This document shows positions 4,853 to 5,223 of a stretch of 5,223 nt of DNA, piece after piece. The notes under the pieces were generated by a model, which had not been told where the DNA came from, made no database searches, and saw nothing but the letters and a program-made list of their open reading frames with translations. The stretch spans positions 34,484 through 39,706 of the forward strand of contig NVVU01000005.1 in the NCBI GenBank assembly GCA_002733485.1, in the 5' to 3' direction. The translations under genes and the position numbers were made by a program. Each line of letters starts with the position of its first letter. Position 1 is the stretch's first letter. This DNA comes from Robiginitomaculum sp. GTDB lineage: Bacteria; Pseudomonadota; Alphaproteobacteria; Caulobacterales; Maricaulaceae.

Positions 4853-5223
4853 ATGCTGAACGCGCTTAATATTCGCAATGTGGTTCTGATTGACCGGCTG
4901 GATATCGGCTTTGCGCCGGGACTGACGGCTCTGACCGGGGAAACCGGCGCTGGAAAGTCCATCATTCTGGATGCCCTTGGGCTGGCCCTTGGCATGCGTG
5001 GTGTCAAGTCGCTGGTGCGCACTGGTACAGACCAGGCCAGCGTGGTGGCGGTATTTTCACTGCCCCATAATCATCCCGCTTTTATGGTTCTGGATGAGGC
5101 AGGGGTGGATTGGGATGATGCCGAGGATCTGGTTTTGCGTCGCACGCTGGGGGCCGATGGCCGCAGCCGCGCCTTTATCAATGACCAGCCGGTTTCCGCA
5201 CGTCTGTTACAGGGTGTAGGCTC
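4853..5223 (+). CDS. recN: DNA repair ATPase RecN, 3'-truncated by window end
   Basis: RecN is an SMC-like cytosolic ATPase that acts at DNA double-strand breaks and supports RecA-dependent repair. Only the first 123 residues of a protein normally about 550 long are visible; the frame is still open at the window end. Seen: the family N-terminus MLNALNIRNVVLIDRLDIGF, the Walker A motif GETGAGKS (residues 29-36, bases 4937-4960) followed by IILDALGLALGMR, and the RecN-specific DGRSRAFINDQPVS (102-115). The Walker B, signature motif and coiled coil lie outside the window. The start is ATG 4853; the ATG at 4846-4848, overlapping the bamD stop, is in another frame and reaches a stop after seven codons. 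The SD is weak (GGG just upstream). The 6-bp gap suggests translational coupling with bamD, the usual alphaproteobacterial order. No LexA-type operator was seen near the start, so any SOS control would have to act upstream. Confidence 0.97.
   Translation, partial: MLNALNIRNVVLIDRLDIGFAPGLTALTGETGAGKSIILDALGLALGMRGVKSLVRTGTDQASVVAVFSLPHNHPAFMVLDEAGVDWDDAEDLVLRRTLGADGRSRAFINDQPVSARLLQGVG

Overview
The window is a piece of an alphaproteobacterial chromosome, read entirely on the + strand. The gene order ftsZ - lpxC - [unknown gene] - bamD - recN matches the distal end of the division and cell-wall (dcw) cluster, with the lpxC/bamD/recN tail typical of Alphaproteobacteria. The FtsZ C-terminal peptide (LEIPAFLRRQAN) and the LpxC, BamD and RecN sequences fit this class. 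lpxC implies a lipid A-bearing outer membrane. Base composition is moderate rather than very GC-rich. I cannot name the genus from sequence alone.

Layout. 1-1242: 3' part of ftsZ, with the N-terminal part of the GTPase domain cut off by the window edge. 1243-1345: short spacer with a hairpin over the probable lpxC ribosome site. 1346-2263: complete lpxC with a GTG start. 2264-2391: promoter-bearing spacer, with a sigma70-like promoter whose -35 box overlaps the lpxC stop codon and a 19-bp operator-like dyad downstream. 2392-3543: a gene for an exported, cysteine-rich protein I do not recognise by name; its N-terminal half has a CsgG/LpoB-like pattern. 3544-3991: about 450 bp without a convincing gene, but with a possible ECF-sigma promoter, a perfect DnaA-box match and two neighbouring palindromic repeat elements. 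3992-4846: bamD. 4853-5223: 5' part of recN, cut by the window end and only 6 bp after bamD.

The recognised genes combine division (FtsZ), the committed step of lipid A synthesis (LpxC), outer-membrane protein assembly (BamD) and recombinational repair (RecN). The unusual part is the middle. The unknown exported gene with its own putative promoter, plus a repeat-rich spacer, sits between lpxC and bamD, so bamD-recN probably forms a transcription unit separate from ftsZ-lpxC. The unknown gene is the main candidate for something undescribed. The functional proposal for it rests on pattern resemblance only.
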